From an uncultured Verrucomicrobia subdivision 3 bacterium (GTDB lineage Bacteria; Verrucomicrobiota; Verrucomicrobiia; Limisphaerales; UBA11358), in the NCBI GenBank assembly GCA_903944085.1, contig CAJAQO010000208.1, positions 1 to 33,233 on the forward strand: a stretch of 33,233 nucleotides of DNA, in the 5' to 3' direction. The position numbers and the translations under genes were made by a program. Of the stretch, positions 7,389 to 16,603 are shown one piece after another. Numbering within the stretch: the stretch's first letter is position 1; every line of letters begins with the position of its first letter. The notes under the pieces are model-generated. The model saw nothing but the letters and a program-made list of their open reading frames with translations. It was not told where the DNA came from and did no database searches.

Positions 7389-8804
7389 TTAAGCGGCCAA
7401 TTTTGACCAGTTCCAGATCAGTTGGCACCCGGTTTCCGGCGATAATTTAAAACGCTCGCCAATCCGCAATCCTTCCACCCAAAAAATCTCGCCGTCGGCC
7501 GCCGTGGCCAGAATCAAATGCCGCCGCCGCGCCGCCGGCAGCTTGGCGTTCACAAACAAATCCTGCAACTTCACCGCCGATTTCATTCCGCTGGGCTGAA
7601 ACCGGTCGCCCGCGCGCCAGTGGCGCAGGACGATTTCGCCGCCGATTTTGTCCACGTCAAAAAATTCGACGCCGTTTTTTTTCACCGGCAACCGGAATTC
7701 TTTCAGCGGCTGGATTTGCCAGCGGAATTTCCGGCCGGCGAATTCCGCCCGCCCGGCCCGGCCCTGAAATTGCAATTCCAACTCGCCGGCTTTGAAAGAT
7801 TTTTCAAGGAGTTCGCGCCGGCTGATTTTTCCCGCCGCCTCGCGCGCGACGGCCAAACCGGAACGGATGCTCACAAATTTCCCCGGCGCGGCGCGAAGCT
7901 GCTCAATCAAATCAAAATCCGAAATCACGCCGACGGCGGTCAGTTGCTGCTGCAAAACTTTCCGCTGAACCGCAACCGGCAGCCGGTCAAAACTGCGGGC
8001 CACGCCTCGCGCCGGCTTTCCGCTTTCCGCTTTCCGCTTTCCGCTTTTATTATCGAGCCACGCTTGCGCCGTTTCGCTTGCAAATTCCGCTTCCGCGCCG
8101 GTGATTTCCATCAGCCGCAACACGGTTTTTGCCAAGCCCGGCTGGTATTTTTTTTGCAGCAACGGCAGCAGCTCATTGCGAATCCGGTTGCGGAGAAAAT
8201 CATTGGAAAAATTGGTCACATCGTCGCGAAAGCCAATTTTATTTGCCCGCGCGAACGCGCCAATCTCCGCTTTTGAAAAACCGAGCAGCGGACGGACCAG
8301 CGCGATTTTTTCATCCGCCGGCGACGGCGAACGCCACTTCATGCCCGCCAAACCTTCGCCGCCCGCGCCGCGCAGCAGCCGCAGAAAAAAAAGCTCCACC
8401 TGATCGTCGGCATGATGCGCCAGCGCGACGGCGGTAATTTTCTGCGCCCGCGCCACGCGCGCAAAGAATTCGTGCCGCAGTTTTCGCGCCGCCATTTCCA
8501 CCGAGATTTTTGACTGCGCGGCCAAGCGCGCGACTTGGCCGCGCCCGCTGAAAAACGGCAGCGAAAATTTCTTCGCCGCCGCGCCAACGAATTTTTCATC
8601 GGCATCACTCGCGCGGCCGCGAAGCTGGTGGTTGAAATGCGCGACCGAGATCCGCCAGCGATTTTTTGCGGCGAGGGAATTCAGCGCGTGCAGCAACACC
8701 AGCGAATCCGCGCCGCCGGAAACCGCGACGAGAATTTTCCGCCCGCGCGGCAGCAAACGGCGGTTTTGAATTTCAGCTTCGACGCGCTGGAGGAATTCGC
8801 TCAC
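7389..8804 (-). CDS. tilS: tRNA(Ile)-lysidine synthase TilS
   Basis: TilS converts the wobble cytidine of tRNA-Ile(CAU) to lysidine, using ATP and lysine. The N-terminal PP-loop ATPase motif SGGADS is at residues 29-34, followed by VAHFNHQLRG and ALAHHADDQVE, both typical of TilS. The C-terminus (VLRHWRAGDRFQPSG to the end) is the TilS C-terminal tRNA-binding domain. I start it at GTG 8804, just before SEFLQRVEAEI, giving 471 aa. The open frame extends to 9284, but that part overlaps the neighbouring peptidase gene in another frame and is not TilS-like. No strong ribosome site is visible. A heptanucleotide repeat at 8015-8047 encodes a Lys/Gly/Ser-rich linker (KSGKRKAESGKP); its unit is not a multiple of three, so copy-number change would shift the frame. 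Confidence 0.93.
   Translation of the reverse strand: MSEFLQRVEAEIQNRRLLPRGRKILVAVSGGADSLVLLHALNSLAAKNRWRISVAHFNHQLRGRASDADEKFVGAAAKKFSLPFFSGRGQVARLAAQSKISVEMAARKLRHEFFARVARAQKITAVALAHHADDQVELFFLRLLRGAGGEGLAGMKWRSPSPADEKIALVRPLLGFSKAEIGAFARANKIGFRDDVTNFSNDFLRNRIRNELLPLLQKKYQPGLAKTVLRLMEITGAEAEFASETAQAWLDNKSGKRKAESGKPARGVARSFDRLPVAVQRKVLQQQLTAVGVISDFDLIEQLRAAPGKFVSIRSGLAVAREAAGKISRRELLEKSFKAGELELQFQGRAGRAEFAGRKFRWQIQPLKEFRLPVKKNGVEFFDVDKIGGEIVLRHWRAGDRFQPSGMKSAVKLQDLFVNAKLPAARRRHLILATAADGEIFWVEGLRIGERFKLSPETGCQLIWNWSKLAA
8015..8047. repeat. Heptanucleotide tandem repeat inside tilS
   Basis: Four full GCTTTCC units plus GCTTT (33 bases). The identical array, with the same copy number, occurs at 16560-16592. 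The repeat lies in the inter-domain linker of tilS, where slippage would be frameshifting. Confidence 0.95.
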
Positions 8805-8848
8805 GCGGTCATCATGCTTTTTTTGGGCGCGACCGGCAAGCAACAGGA

Positions 8849-11800
8849 TTATTGCGCGAGCTTGAGCCGGTAAAACCGCTGGATGAAATTCGTGGCCTGC
8901 GCGTCGGTGAACTGCCAGATGCCGCTGGAATCGAGCGTGTTGGTGGCCACGGGCAGCCAGCCGCCGGTCGCCGACAAATCCGCCGCCGTTTCCAAAACGT
9001 AGGTGCCACCGGGCGCGCCGCCCAGGTTCAGAGTCACGACGCCGTTGCCGGCCGCCGCGACGCCGTTGATGAGCGGCGTGGGATTGGCCACCGGCACCGG
9101 CGCAATGCTTACCGACTGAAAATTGGTGCCGCCCCAGCCATCCGTGATCGTGCAGGTGAACTGATCGGCGACGTTGTTGGAATTGGAATAAATCAGGGCC
9201 GTGCCGTTGTTGATCAGCGTGATGCCGTTGGTGCTGATACTGACGTCGGCGAGCGAAACGACATCGCCATCCACATCGCTCCAATTGGTTGCGAGATTCG
9301 TCAAGTCAATGGCGAGCGGCGCATCCCCGGTATTGGTGTAAAGCACGGCGACCGCGACCGGCGGATGATTGGTGACGATTTGCAGCAGCAGATTGGTCGC
9401 CGGCAGATCGTTCATGCCGCCGGAATAAATGGCGGCAATCACATTCGTGCCGCGCGGCAAAGCCGAAAGATTGGTGCTGACGGCCTGGCCGGAGAAAATG
9501 ATTTCCGCATCAAAAAACGCGCCGTTCGTTAAAAATTGAATGGTGCCGGAGGCATTTGCCGGCGTGACGGTGGCGGTAAAATTCACGCCGTCATTGAAGC
9601 CAGACGGATTTTCGGACGACGCGAGCGTGACGCTGGTGAACAGCAAATTCACCGTGAGCGCGACGACGGCGCTGGTGGTGGCCCCGCCCGCCGCCGTGGT
9701 GACGACAAAATAATTTCCCGCCGCCGACGAATTGAGATTGGACAGCGTGAGCGTGCTGTTGGTTTGGGTGACGAGGGCGGCGGCACCAAAAAACCATTGG
9801 AACGCCAGCGGCGTGCAGGCGGTCGCGGCCACGCTGAAACTCGCCGTGTCACCGGCGTTGTTGGTCTGGCTTTGCGGCTGGCTGGCAATCACCGGCGGCA
9901 ATTGATCCTGAACCATGATCGTGTTGGTTGAAAAAACGGTGTTGCCGAAAATATCCGGCACCGCGAGCACGACCAAATTTGTTCCGAGCAACAAAACCGA
10001 GCCATTCGTCGGGGTCTGTGAAATTGCCGCCAGGCCGGACAAATCGGCGGCCAAAACGAAATTCGTTCCGGTCACGTCGGGCAGCGCGGCGCTGCAATTC
10101 GTGTCCGCCGCCAAAACCAGATTCGTGAAGCTCCACAAAATTGTCGGCGGCGTGGTGTCGCGCACGATGACCGTGCGCGCGGCCGTGTTGGTGTTGCTGC
10201 GGCCATCGTCAGCGGTGTAAGTGAGTGTGTTCGTGCCGATCACATTCGAGTTGACGCCGCCGCTGACTGCGACGACGACAATGCCGGCGCAAGCATCGAG
10301 GGCGGCGGCACCCGGATCGGCAAAAGCTTGGCCAAGCTCGCTGAAAATCAAGCTGCCACCATTCAAGGTGATGACCGGCGGCGTTTGATCCTGCACCACA
10401 ATTTGATTGGTCGCATGCGTCGTGTTGCCCGACGCATCCTTGACGGTGATGACAACGCTGTTGGTGCCCAGGAATAAAACGGTGTTGTTGGTCGGGCTTT
10501 GCGAAATCGTCAGCGCGCCGGACAAATCGGTGGCCAAAATAAAATTTGTTCCAGTCACGCAGGGCATTTTTGCGCTGCAATTCGTGTCCGCCGCCAAAAC
10601 CAGATTCGTGAAGCTCCACAAAATTGTCGGCGGCGTGGTGTCGCGCACAATGACGGTGCGCGTGGTCGTGTTGGTGTTGCCGCTGCCGTCGCCGGCCAGA
10701 TAAGTGAGCGTGTTCGTGCCGACCACGTTGACATTGACCGCGCCGCTGACGATCACGCCGACCGCGCCGGCGCAAAGGTCGGTGGCCGTCACGCCGGGAT
10801 CAGTGAACGCGCTGCCGAGTTCGAGATAAAGCAGATTGCTTCCGCTGCGCGTGATGACCGGCGCAAGCGTGTCCTGCACCGTCAGCACGGCGTTGCTGGT
10901 GAGGCTGGCATAAAGATTCGTGACGGTGACGCTGACGGTATGGTTCGGCAGATGCAGGTTGGTCAGCGCAAAGCTCGTGTTCGTCGCATTGGCCACCGGC
11001 GAGCCATCCAGGCTCCATTGATATTTCAGCGGTGCCGTGCCGGTGGCGGTGAAGCTGAAAGCCAGATTGTTGCTGCCGCATTGGCTGGTGCGATTGGTGA
11101 CCGAGGAACTGGTGATGACCGGCGGCAGCACGACCGTCAGCGCCGTGACGCTGCTGGTGGCCACGCCAAAAATATTGGAGACGGATAAATTGAAATTGCC
11201 GCCGCTGTTGGTCGTCACCGCCGTGAGCGTGAGCACCGAGTTCGTCGCGCCGGAAACGCCCGTGCCGTTGACCAGATTGGTTCCATTTTTTCGCCAGTGA
11301 TAAACCAGCGGCGTGGAGCCGGTGACGGTCGCGGCAAAAACCGCATTGCTGCCGGAAAAAACAATTTGATTGGTCGGCAGCGCGGCGACCAGCGGCGCGA
11401 AACCAATATTCAAAACCGCGACGCTGCTGGTCACGGCTCCGGTGAGATTGGACACCACCAACTGATAACTGCCGCTGTTGTTGGTCGTGGCCGGAACAAA
11501 TGACAGGACGTTGCTGGCGCTGCCGGAAAGGCTGCCGCCGTCCGATAAATTTGTGCCGTTGAAAAGCCAGGCGTAGCCGAACGGCGCCGGGCCGCTGACG
11601 GTGGCGCTCAAGCTGACATTCGCGCCGTTGGTCGCGTTTTTGTTCGCGGGCTGCGTGACAAACGTCGGCGGCGGCCAGACGAGGGCATTGATGAGATTCG
11701 TGCCGTTGGGCGTGCCCAATCCGGTGCAAAGGTCGAAGCCGGGAACAGCATTGAATAATCCGGACGCCGTATTGGCGGTGTTGTTGCCCGTGATGATGTC

Positions 11801-13372
11801 GTGAAAGCAGTTTGCGTAGCAGCTTGAAGCGGCCAGTTTGTAGAGTGCCGGATTTAGAAAACCGAGGCCCGTGCCATTCGTCGCGACGGCCAACTGGTTG
11901 GCCAGCGCGCAAAAGCCCGCCCACAGCGGCGCGGCGCAACTCGTCCCGGCGGCCGGCCCGGAAACGCCATAGCCATAATCCACATGCACCGCCTCCGCCG
12001 TCAAAGCCACGTCGGGAAAATTCCGATAAACCGTGGAGCCGGAGTTGGCCGCCATGCTCACATTCGTCTGCCACGAAGGAATGGTGTAATTCGAACTGAT
12101 GCCGCCGCCGGTGCCCACGTCGCCACCCCAGTTCCAAACCGTTTCCGAAGCCCACGACGCGCCGCCACTATTCATCGTCAAACTGGTTCCGCCGACGCTG
12201 GTGGTGTAAATGCTGTCCACCGGAATCGGCCCGGCGGAAACCGTTATGGCCTGGCTGCCGGTGTAAGCATCGGCATCACCGCACGCCGTAAAAAACGCCT
12301 GGCCCTGCGTCACCATTTGCTTCAACTGCGAATCAAGCGTTGATCCGAACCCGTGCCAGATCGAACTTGGTCCGGTGTCCCAATACCAGGAACAACTCAC
12401 CTGCTTGGCCAGGCGGTCGGTGGCCACCCGGTTAAAAACGTCATACGGATTGCTGCCTTCATAGACAATCACGTTGGACAATCCGGGCGCCATCGCGATG
12501 GCCGTTTCGATGTCGAGAGAAACTTCAAAATCCGCGTTGGCCACGCCGCTGTAGCCGGGCGTGCCGCTAACGCTGTTCAGCAGGACATTTTGCAATGGCA
12601 CATTCGTGTAGCCGCATTCCGCTTCGTAAGCCGTAATGTCGGTTGGATAATAGCCGTCGAATTCCACTATCGCCACGGTCTGGCCGGAGCCGACCAAGCC
12701 GGAGCCGGGAATATACGCGTTGCGAAAATCCGTGCCGCGATACGAACCGTCCGAGCTGGAACCATTCCAATTGAGCGGCCGCGTGACTGGCGGTGTTTGG
12801 GGCCGCGCCAGCGGCGTGGGCCGCGCGTAATCGCTCAAGCCCCACATGTCGGCCACCGGCAGATTCGTCGGCACGGACGGCTCGGCGTCCGGTGCAAAAA
12901 AATCGCGCGCCTCGCGCGGATGCCGGTAAGTTCGCAAGTTCAGTTTGAAGGCGTGGCCGATGCTGGCCGCGCTGGCCGCCACGTCCAGCACCACGCGGTT
13001 GCCGTGCCGGCCAGTGACGGTGAGACCATTGGTTTCCGCAAATTGTATGACCGCTTGATAATCCTGTTCCGTGGGACCGAAGCGTGCCGCGAATTCTTCC
13101 GGCGTCAGATATTTGTGGTAGTTGGTGCTGCGCGGATCGTAAAGCTGCGCGATCAGTTCATCCAACCCGGTTTGATTTCGCAACGGCAGACCGATGGCGA
13201 GCGCAAGCTGGTTTGTTGCCGGCACCCGACCGTTCGGGGTCAGGTGCGCGACTGCGGCCGGGACGTGGCCGTGCAAAGTTTTCCAGCCCGGTTCCGCACC
13301 GAAACCGGCGGCGGCCAGACCAAAAAAAAGCAGCGTGGCCAGCACCGTTGTTTTGGAATAAGACAAGGTCAA
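8849..13372 (-). CDS. Secreted S53 (sedolisin/kumamolisin-like) peptidase with Ig-like and HYR-like tail
   Basis: This 1507-aa protein has a signal peptide (about 1-26, ending GFGAEP) and a pro-kumamolisin activation domain (about 30-180). The S53 catalytic domain has E283 and D287 in EVSLD, D366 in CGDAD and nucleophile Ser478 in GTSCAAP, so the Ser-Glu-Asp triad and oxyanion Asp look intact. It should be an acid-active extracellular endopeptidase. After about residue 560 come Ig-like repeats (QPANKNATNGANVSLSATV type) and at least two HYR/DUF5011-like modules beginning APVI or PPVI and ending in TTRTVIVRDTTPPT, one of them duplicated at DNA level. The tail is rich in Asn and Thr. No anchor or sortase signal is evident at the C-terminus. 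It lies 48 bases downstream of a paralogue and is probably co-transcribed with it. Confidence 0.92.
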   Translation of the reverse strand: MTLSYSKTTVLATLLFFGLAAAGFGAEPGWKTLHGHVPAAVAHLTPNGRVPATNQLALAIGLPLRNQTGLDELIAQLYDPRSTNYHKYLTPEEFAARFGPTEQDYQAVIQFAETNGLTVTGRHGNRVVLDVAASAASIGHAFKLNLRTYRHPREARDFFAPDAEPSVPTNLPVADMWGLSDYARPTPLARPQTPPVTRPLNWNGSSSDGSYRGTDFRNAYIPGSGLVGSGQTVAIVEFDGYYPTDITAYEAECGYTNVPLQNVLLNSVSGTPGYSGVANADFEVSLDIETAIAMAPGLSNVIVYEGSNPYDVFNRVATDRLAKQVSCSWYWDTGPSSIWHGFGSTLDSQLKQMVTQGQAFFTACGDADAYTGSQAITVSAGPIPVDSIYTTSVGGTSLTMNSGGASWASETVWNWGGDVGTGGGISSNYTIPSWQTNVSMAANSGSTVYRNFPDVALTAEAVHVDYGYGVSGPAAGTSCAAPLWAGFCALANQLAVATNGTGLGFLNPALYKLAASSCYANCFHDIITGNNTANTASGLFNAVPGFDLCTGLGTPNGTNLINALVWPPPTFVTQPANKNATNGANVSLSATVSGPAPFGYAWLFNGTNLSDGGSLSGSASNVLSFVPATTNNSGSYQLVVSNLTGAVTSSVAVLNIGFAPLVAALPTNQIVFSGSNAVFAATVTGSTPLVYHWRKNGTNLVNGTGVSGATNSVLTLTAVTTNSGGNFNLSVSNIFGVATSSVTALTVVLPPVITSSSVTNRTSQCGSNNLAFSFTATGTAPLKYQWSLDGSPVANATNTSFALTNLHLPNHTVSVTVTNLYASLTSNAVLTVQDTLAPVITRSGSNLLYLELGSAFTDPGVTATDLCAGAVGVIVSGAVNVNVVGTNTLTYLAGDGSGNTNTTTRTVIVRDTTPPTILWSFTNLVLAADTNCSAKMPCVTGTNFILATDLSGALTISQSPTNNTVLFLGTNSVVITVKDASGNTTHATNQIVVQDQTPPVITLNGGSLIFSELGQAFADPGAAALDACAGIVVVAVSGGVNSNVIGTNTLTYTADDGRSNTNTAARTVIVRDTTPPTILWSFTNLVLAADTNCSAALPDVTGTNFVLAADLSGLAAISQTPTNGSVLLLGTNLVVLAVPDIFGNTVFSTNTIMVQDQLPPVIASQPQSQTNNAGDTASFSVAATACTPLAFQWFFGAAALVTQTNSTLTLSNLNSSAAGNYFVVTTAAGGATTSAVVALTVNLLFTSVTLASSENPSGFNDGVNFTATVTPANASGTIQFLTNGAFFDAEIIFSGQAVSTNLSALPRGTNVIAAIYSGGMNDLPATNLLLQIVTNHPPVAVAVLYTNTGDAPLAIDLTNLATNWSDVDGDVVSLADVSISTNGITLINNGTALIYSNSNNVADQFTCTITDGWGGTNFQSVSIAPVPVANPTPLINGVAAAGNGVVTLNLGGAPGGTYVLETAADLSATGGWLPVATNTLDSSGIWQFTDAQATNFIQRFYRLKLAQ
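10089..10165. repeat. Direct repeat unit 1 within the sedolisin tail
   Basis: These 77 bases are identical to 10572-10648, an offset of 483 bases (161 codons). Similarity continues less perfectly on both sides and marks a duplicated HYR-like module pair. Such identity in coding sequence suggests recent duplication or gene conversion. Confidence 0.9.
10572..10648. repeat. Direct repeat unit 2 within the sedolisin tail
   Basis: Perfect 77-base copy of 10089-10165; both encode the segment around TILWSFTNLVLAADTNCSA. Confidence 0.9.
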
Positions 13373-13420
13373 TCGTTAAAGTCACACATCAGGTTGACGC
13401 ATTTTAAATGCAAGCTCCAC

Positions 13421-16378
13421 TTATGGCAACACCAGCAGCCGATAAAAACGCTGCGCCGAGGATTGAAAGGCGTTGGTGTCGGTCAGCGTCAGGGAGTTGG
13501 AACCGGCGGTGACGGCACTGCCCAGGCTCGTCCAGTTGGCCTGGAACAGATTGGTTTTGTATTGCACCTGATAAACGACGCCGGCGGTGGTGTTCCAAAC
13601 GAGCTGAAAATTGTTCGCCGCTTTCACCGTGGACTTGAAAGTGGCCGGTGCCAGTGGAACTACGTTGACATCGTCCAGGCCAAAATACGCCGGGTCGTTC
13701 TGAAAACCGAATTGCAGCGGCGTGGCGGAACCGGTGGCGGTGACCAAGAATTGCAGATTGGTCCATGCCGTGACGGTCAGATTCGACTGGTAGAAAATCG
13801 TGGCGCCGTTCCACTGCACTTGAAATTGATTGGGCGTGCCGCCGGAGTAATTGCGCAGCCAGAGCGAAAGCAGATAATTTTGTCCCGCCGCCGTCGTCAG
13901 ATTTTGGGTCAGATAACCGAGCGGGCCGACCGGACCCAGTTCCGCGCCGTAAGTCCCGCCGTGGACATAATTCGCATTCCCGCTGGTCACCGTCGAGGAA
14001 CCGGTGTTGCCCGACTGGGTCCAACCGGTGAAATTGCCGGTCTCAAATCCGCCGTTCTGAAGAATGGGCTGGCCGACCGAAACCGTGAACGGCACGACGG
14101 CCACAACTCCGCTGGGATTGGTGAAAATCAGATTTGCATTATACACCGCCGCCGCCAGCGAGCCGGCCGCCGCCGACAACGTCGTCGTCACCACCGCCTG
14201 ACCGCCGCTGGCCAGCGCACCGCTCGCCGGCGACGCGCTCAACCAGGCGGAGGTGTTGATGAGGCTCCAATTCACGGTGCCACCGCCAAGATTGGTGAGG
14301 ATGAAATTTTGCGCCGCCGAAGTGAACGGCCCGCCCACCGGGCCGACGGCGGCGAAACCTTTGACCGGCATCAACGACAACGGTTGATAAATCTGGAGCG
14401 TGAACGGAAAACTTTGGACGACGTGCGAGGTTCCGTTGGTGAACAAAATCGTGGTGGAATAATTTCCGACCGCAAGATTGCCGGCGATGGCGGTGAGTGC
14501 GCAATTGAGATTGGTGACCGAATTTGCCGCCAAACTTCCGTTGGTGAACGCGGCGGTGAGCCACGCCGACGTGTTGACGAGCGACCAGTTCAACGCGGTC
14601 GCGCCGGAATTGGTCAGTTGAAAAGTGCCCGCGCCCGGATTAAATGGCCCGCCAAGCGGCCCGCTCAACGCAAAACCGGTGCCCGGCGAAATGCCCAGCG
14701 CATCGCCGCCGACGGCCAGCGCATTGATCAAGTTTTGTCCGGCTGGCGTGCCCAAGCCGGTGCACAGGTCATAACCGTTCGTCGCCGCAAACAAGCCGGG
14801 ACTGCTGCTCCAAAAATTATTGCCGGTGGTGATGTCGTGAAAACAATTTGTGTAATTGGCGCCGGAAGCAATCGCGTAAATGGCCGGGTTGATGAAGCCG
14901 GCCGGCTTCCCACCCGCCGCCGCCGCCTGCTGATTGACCAGCGCCATGAACCCCGCCCACAATGGCGCGGCGCAGCTCGTGCCACCGAAAGCTCCGGTGG
15001 TTTGATCATAATTGACCCAAACATTTTCGGCAATCAAGGCCACGTCCGGAAGGTTCCGATAAGTGGCCGAGCCGCCCCGGACGGTCAGGTTGATGTTCGT
15101 TTGCCAACTGGGAATTGAATAATAACTGCTAATGCCGCCGCTGCTGCCGACGCCGCTGCCCCGATTCCAAACCGTTTCCGAGGAGTAGCTGGCGCCGGTG
15201 CCAGTGGTCAAAGTCGTTCCACCGACCTGGGTGATGTAGGGAGAACTGGACGGAGCATTGGCTTGGGAATAACTATCCACTTGTCCCGCCGTAAAAGCGT
15301 CGCTGTCGCCAGAAGCGTTAAAAAACGACTGCCCTTGCGCGGCCATCTCCATGAACAGCACGTCATTGGTCTGGGCGGGGCCGCCGGGCCAGCCCCACGA
15401 ACAACTGATTTGCTTGGCCTGGTTGTCGGAAACCATGCGGCTCAAAATGCTGGTTTGCTGGGAGCCTTCATAAACAATCACCTTGGCCAGCGCCGGAGCC
15501 ATGGCAATCGCCATTTCAATATCCAAGGATACTTCCCCGATGGCATCGGCACCTTGGCCGCTAAAACCGGGCGTGCCGCTGACGCTGTTGAGCAGGACAT
15601 TCACCAGCGGCACGTTGGTGTAGCCGCTCAGACTTTCGTAGCTGGCGATGTCGCTCGCGTAATAACCGTCGAATTCCAGCAGCCCGACAATCTGGCCGGA
15701 ACCGCGCAAGGTCACGCCGGGAACATACGCTGCGCGAAAATCGTTGCCCAAATAGGAACTGCCGTCCGGCGCGGAACCACCTTTGGCCGTGACCTGCGCC
15801 GTCTGGCGGTGCAATTTCGGATGCGGCAACTGATAATTGTTCAGGCCGCTGATGCCCGTCACCGGCAATGCCGCATCCACGCGCGGCTCGGTGTCCGGCG
15901 CAAAAAAATCGCGCGCTTCGGTCGGATGCCGGTAAGTGTGGAGCGTAATTTGAAACGCCTTTTCCACAGCGGTCGCCGGTCCGGCCACGTCCAGCACCAG
16001 CCGGTTGCCATAAGTGGCCGTGATGCTCAAACCGTTCGTCTGCGCGAAGTTTTTCACCGCCGCATAATCCGATTCCGTCGGGCCAAAGCGGGCGGTGAAT
16101 TCTTGCGGCGTGAGATATTGGTGAAAGGCCGGACTGGCCGGGTCATAAAGCTGCGCGAGAAAATCTTTCAGCCCCGCCGGATCGCGCAGCGGCACGCTGA
16201 TGGCCAGCCGCAACTGGTTCGTCGCGGCCAAGCGCCCGTTGGGCGCCAATTTCGACAGCGCCGACGGCACATGACCCGGCAAAACTTTCCAGTCCGCGCC
16301 CCGCGCCGAACCGGTCAGCAGCGCGCCGCACCAGCCCAGCGCGCTGAAAACCAGCAATAATCGTTTGTTTATTGGCAT
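13421..16378 (-). CDS. Secreted S53 (sedolisin-like) peptidase with BACON-like repeats
   Basis: This paralogue of the next gene is 985 aa from ATG 16378. A GTG at 16390, with GGGAAG five bases upstream, is an equally plausible start. A signal peptide is followed by a pro-kumamolisin domain and the S53 domain with E282/D286 (EVSLD), D358 (SGDSD) and Ser468 (GTSCAAP). After about residue 560 come two similar modules, each with an NWSLxNTSAWL core (BACON-like). Then comes a jelly-roll-like segment beginning ILQNGGFETGNFTGW, which resembles carbohydrate-binding modules. The C-terminus (RFYRLLVLP) ends like the sister protein (RFYRLKLAQ). It probably digests proteins in acidic surroundings; substrate unknown. 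A good promoter lies at 16451-16478. Confidence 0.92.
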   Translation of the reverse strand: MPINKRLLLVFSALGWCGALLTGSARGADWKVLPGHVPSALSKLAPNGRLAATNQLRLAISVPLRDPAGLKDFLAQLYDPASPAFHQYLTPQEFTARFGPTESDYAAVKNFAQTNGLSITATYGNRLVLDVAGPATAVEKAFQITLHTYRHPTEARDFFAPDTEPRVDAALPVTGISGLNNYQLPHPKLHRQTAQVTAKGGSAPDGSSYLGNDFRAAYVPGVTLRGSGQIVGLLEFDGYYASDIASYESLSGYTNVPLVNVLLNSVSGTPGFSGQGADAIGEVSLDIEMAIAMAPALAKVIVYEGSQQTSILSRMVSDNQAKQISCSWGWPGGPAQTNDVLFMEMAAQGQSFFNASGDSDAFTAGQVDSYSQANAPSSSPYITQVGGTTLTTGTGASYSSETVWNRGSGVGSSGGISSYYSIPSWQTNINLTVRGGSATYRNLPDVALIAENVWVNYDQTTGAFGGTSCAAPLWAGFMALVNQQAAAAGGKPAGFINPAIYAIASGANYTNCFHDITTGNNFWSSSPGLFAATNGYDLCTGLGTPAGQNLINALAVGGDALGISPGTGFALSGPLGGPFNPGAGTFQLTNSGATALNWSLVNTSAWLTAAFTNGSLAANSVTNLNCALTAIAGNLAVGNYSTTILFTNGTSHVVQSFPFTLQIYQPLSLMPVKGFAAVGPVGGPFTSAAQNFILTNLGGGTVNWSLINTSAWLSASPASGALASGGQAVVTTTLSAAAGSLAAAVYNANLIFTNPSGVVAVVPFTVSVGQPILQNGGFETGNFTGWTQSGNTGSSTVTSGNANYVHGGTYGAELGPVGPLGYLTQNLTTAAGQNYLLSLWLRNYSGGTPNQFQVQWNGATIFYQSNLTVTAWTNLQFLVTATGSATPLQFGFQNDPAYFGLDDVNVVPLAPATFKSTVKAANNFQLVWNTTAGVVYQVQYKTNLFQANWTSLGSAVTAGSNSLTLTDTNAFQSSAQRFYRLLVLP

Positions 16379-16450
16379 GTATGTCTTCACGTTCGCTTCC
16401 CGCCCACAGCAGCAGGCGGCGTTCCACATTTGCAGAAGCGATAGTTACCT

Positions 16451-16478
16451 AGAATATCTTCATTTCTTAAGCTGTCAA
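16451..16478 (-). promoter_or_regulatory. Putative sigma-70 promoter of the sedolisin pair
   Basis: On the minus strand, a perfect TTGACA (16473-16478) is followed after 16 bases by TATTCT (16451-16456). Initiation near 16444 would give a leader of about 65 bases before ATG 16378. Confidence 0.55.
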
Positions 16479-16559
16479 TTTGACGCTCATGATCTTAATT
16501 GTCACTCTGAGTCCAGTCTGCCGCAACCTTGATTAAGCGAAGATTAAATTTGCCCGCGC

Positions 16560-16592
16560 GCTTTCCGCTTTCCGCTTTCCGCTTTCCGCTTT
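16560..16592. repeat. Heptanucleotide tandem repeat ahead of the walJ-like gene
   Basis: Four GCTTTCC units plus GCTTT, identical to the array inside tilS. It ends 11 bases before the GTG start of the hydrolase gene, in the zone where a ribosome-binding site would lie; no purine-rich site is present there on the plus strand. Confidence 0.95.
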
Positions 16593-16603
16593 AACTTCAA
16601 GCT

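Noticed and set aside
8805-9284. N-terminal extension of tilS
   Set aside because: It overlaps the end of the peptidase gene in another frame and has no TilS similarity; GTG 8804 fits the family start.
12353-15118. 921-aa open frame on the plus strand
   Set aside because: It is antisense to both sedolisin genes, very Arg/Gly/Ala-rich, has no domain pattern and spans two genes.
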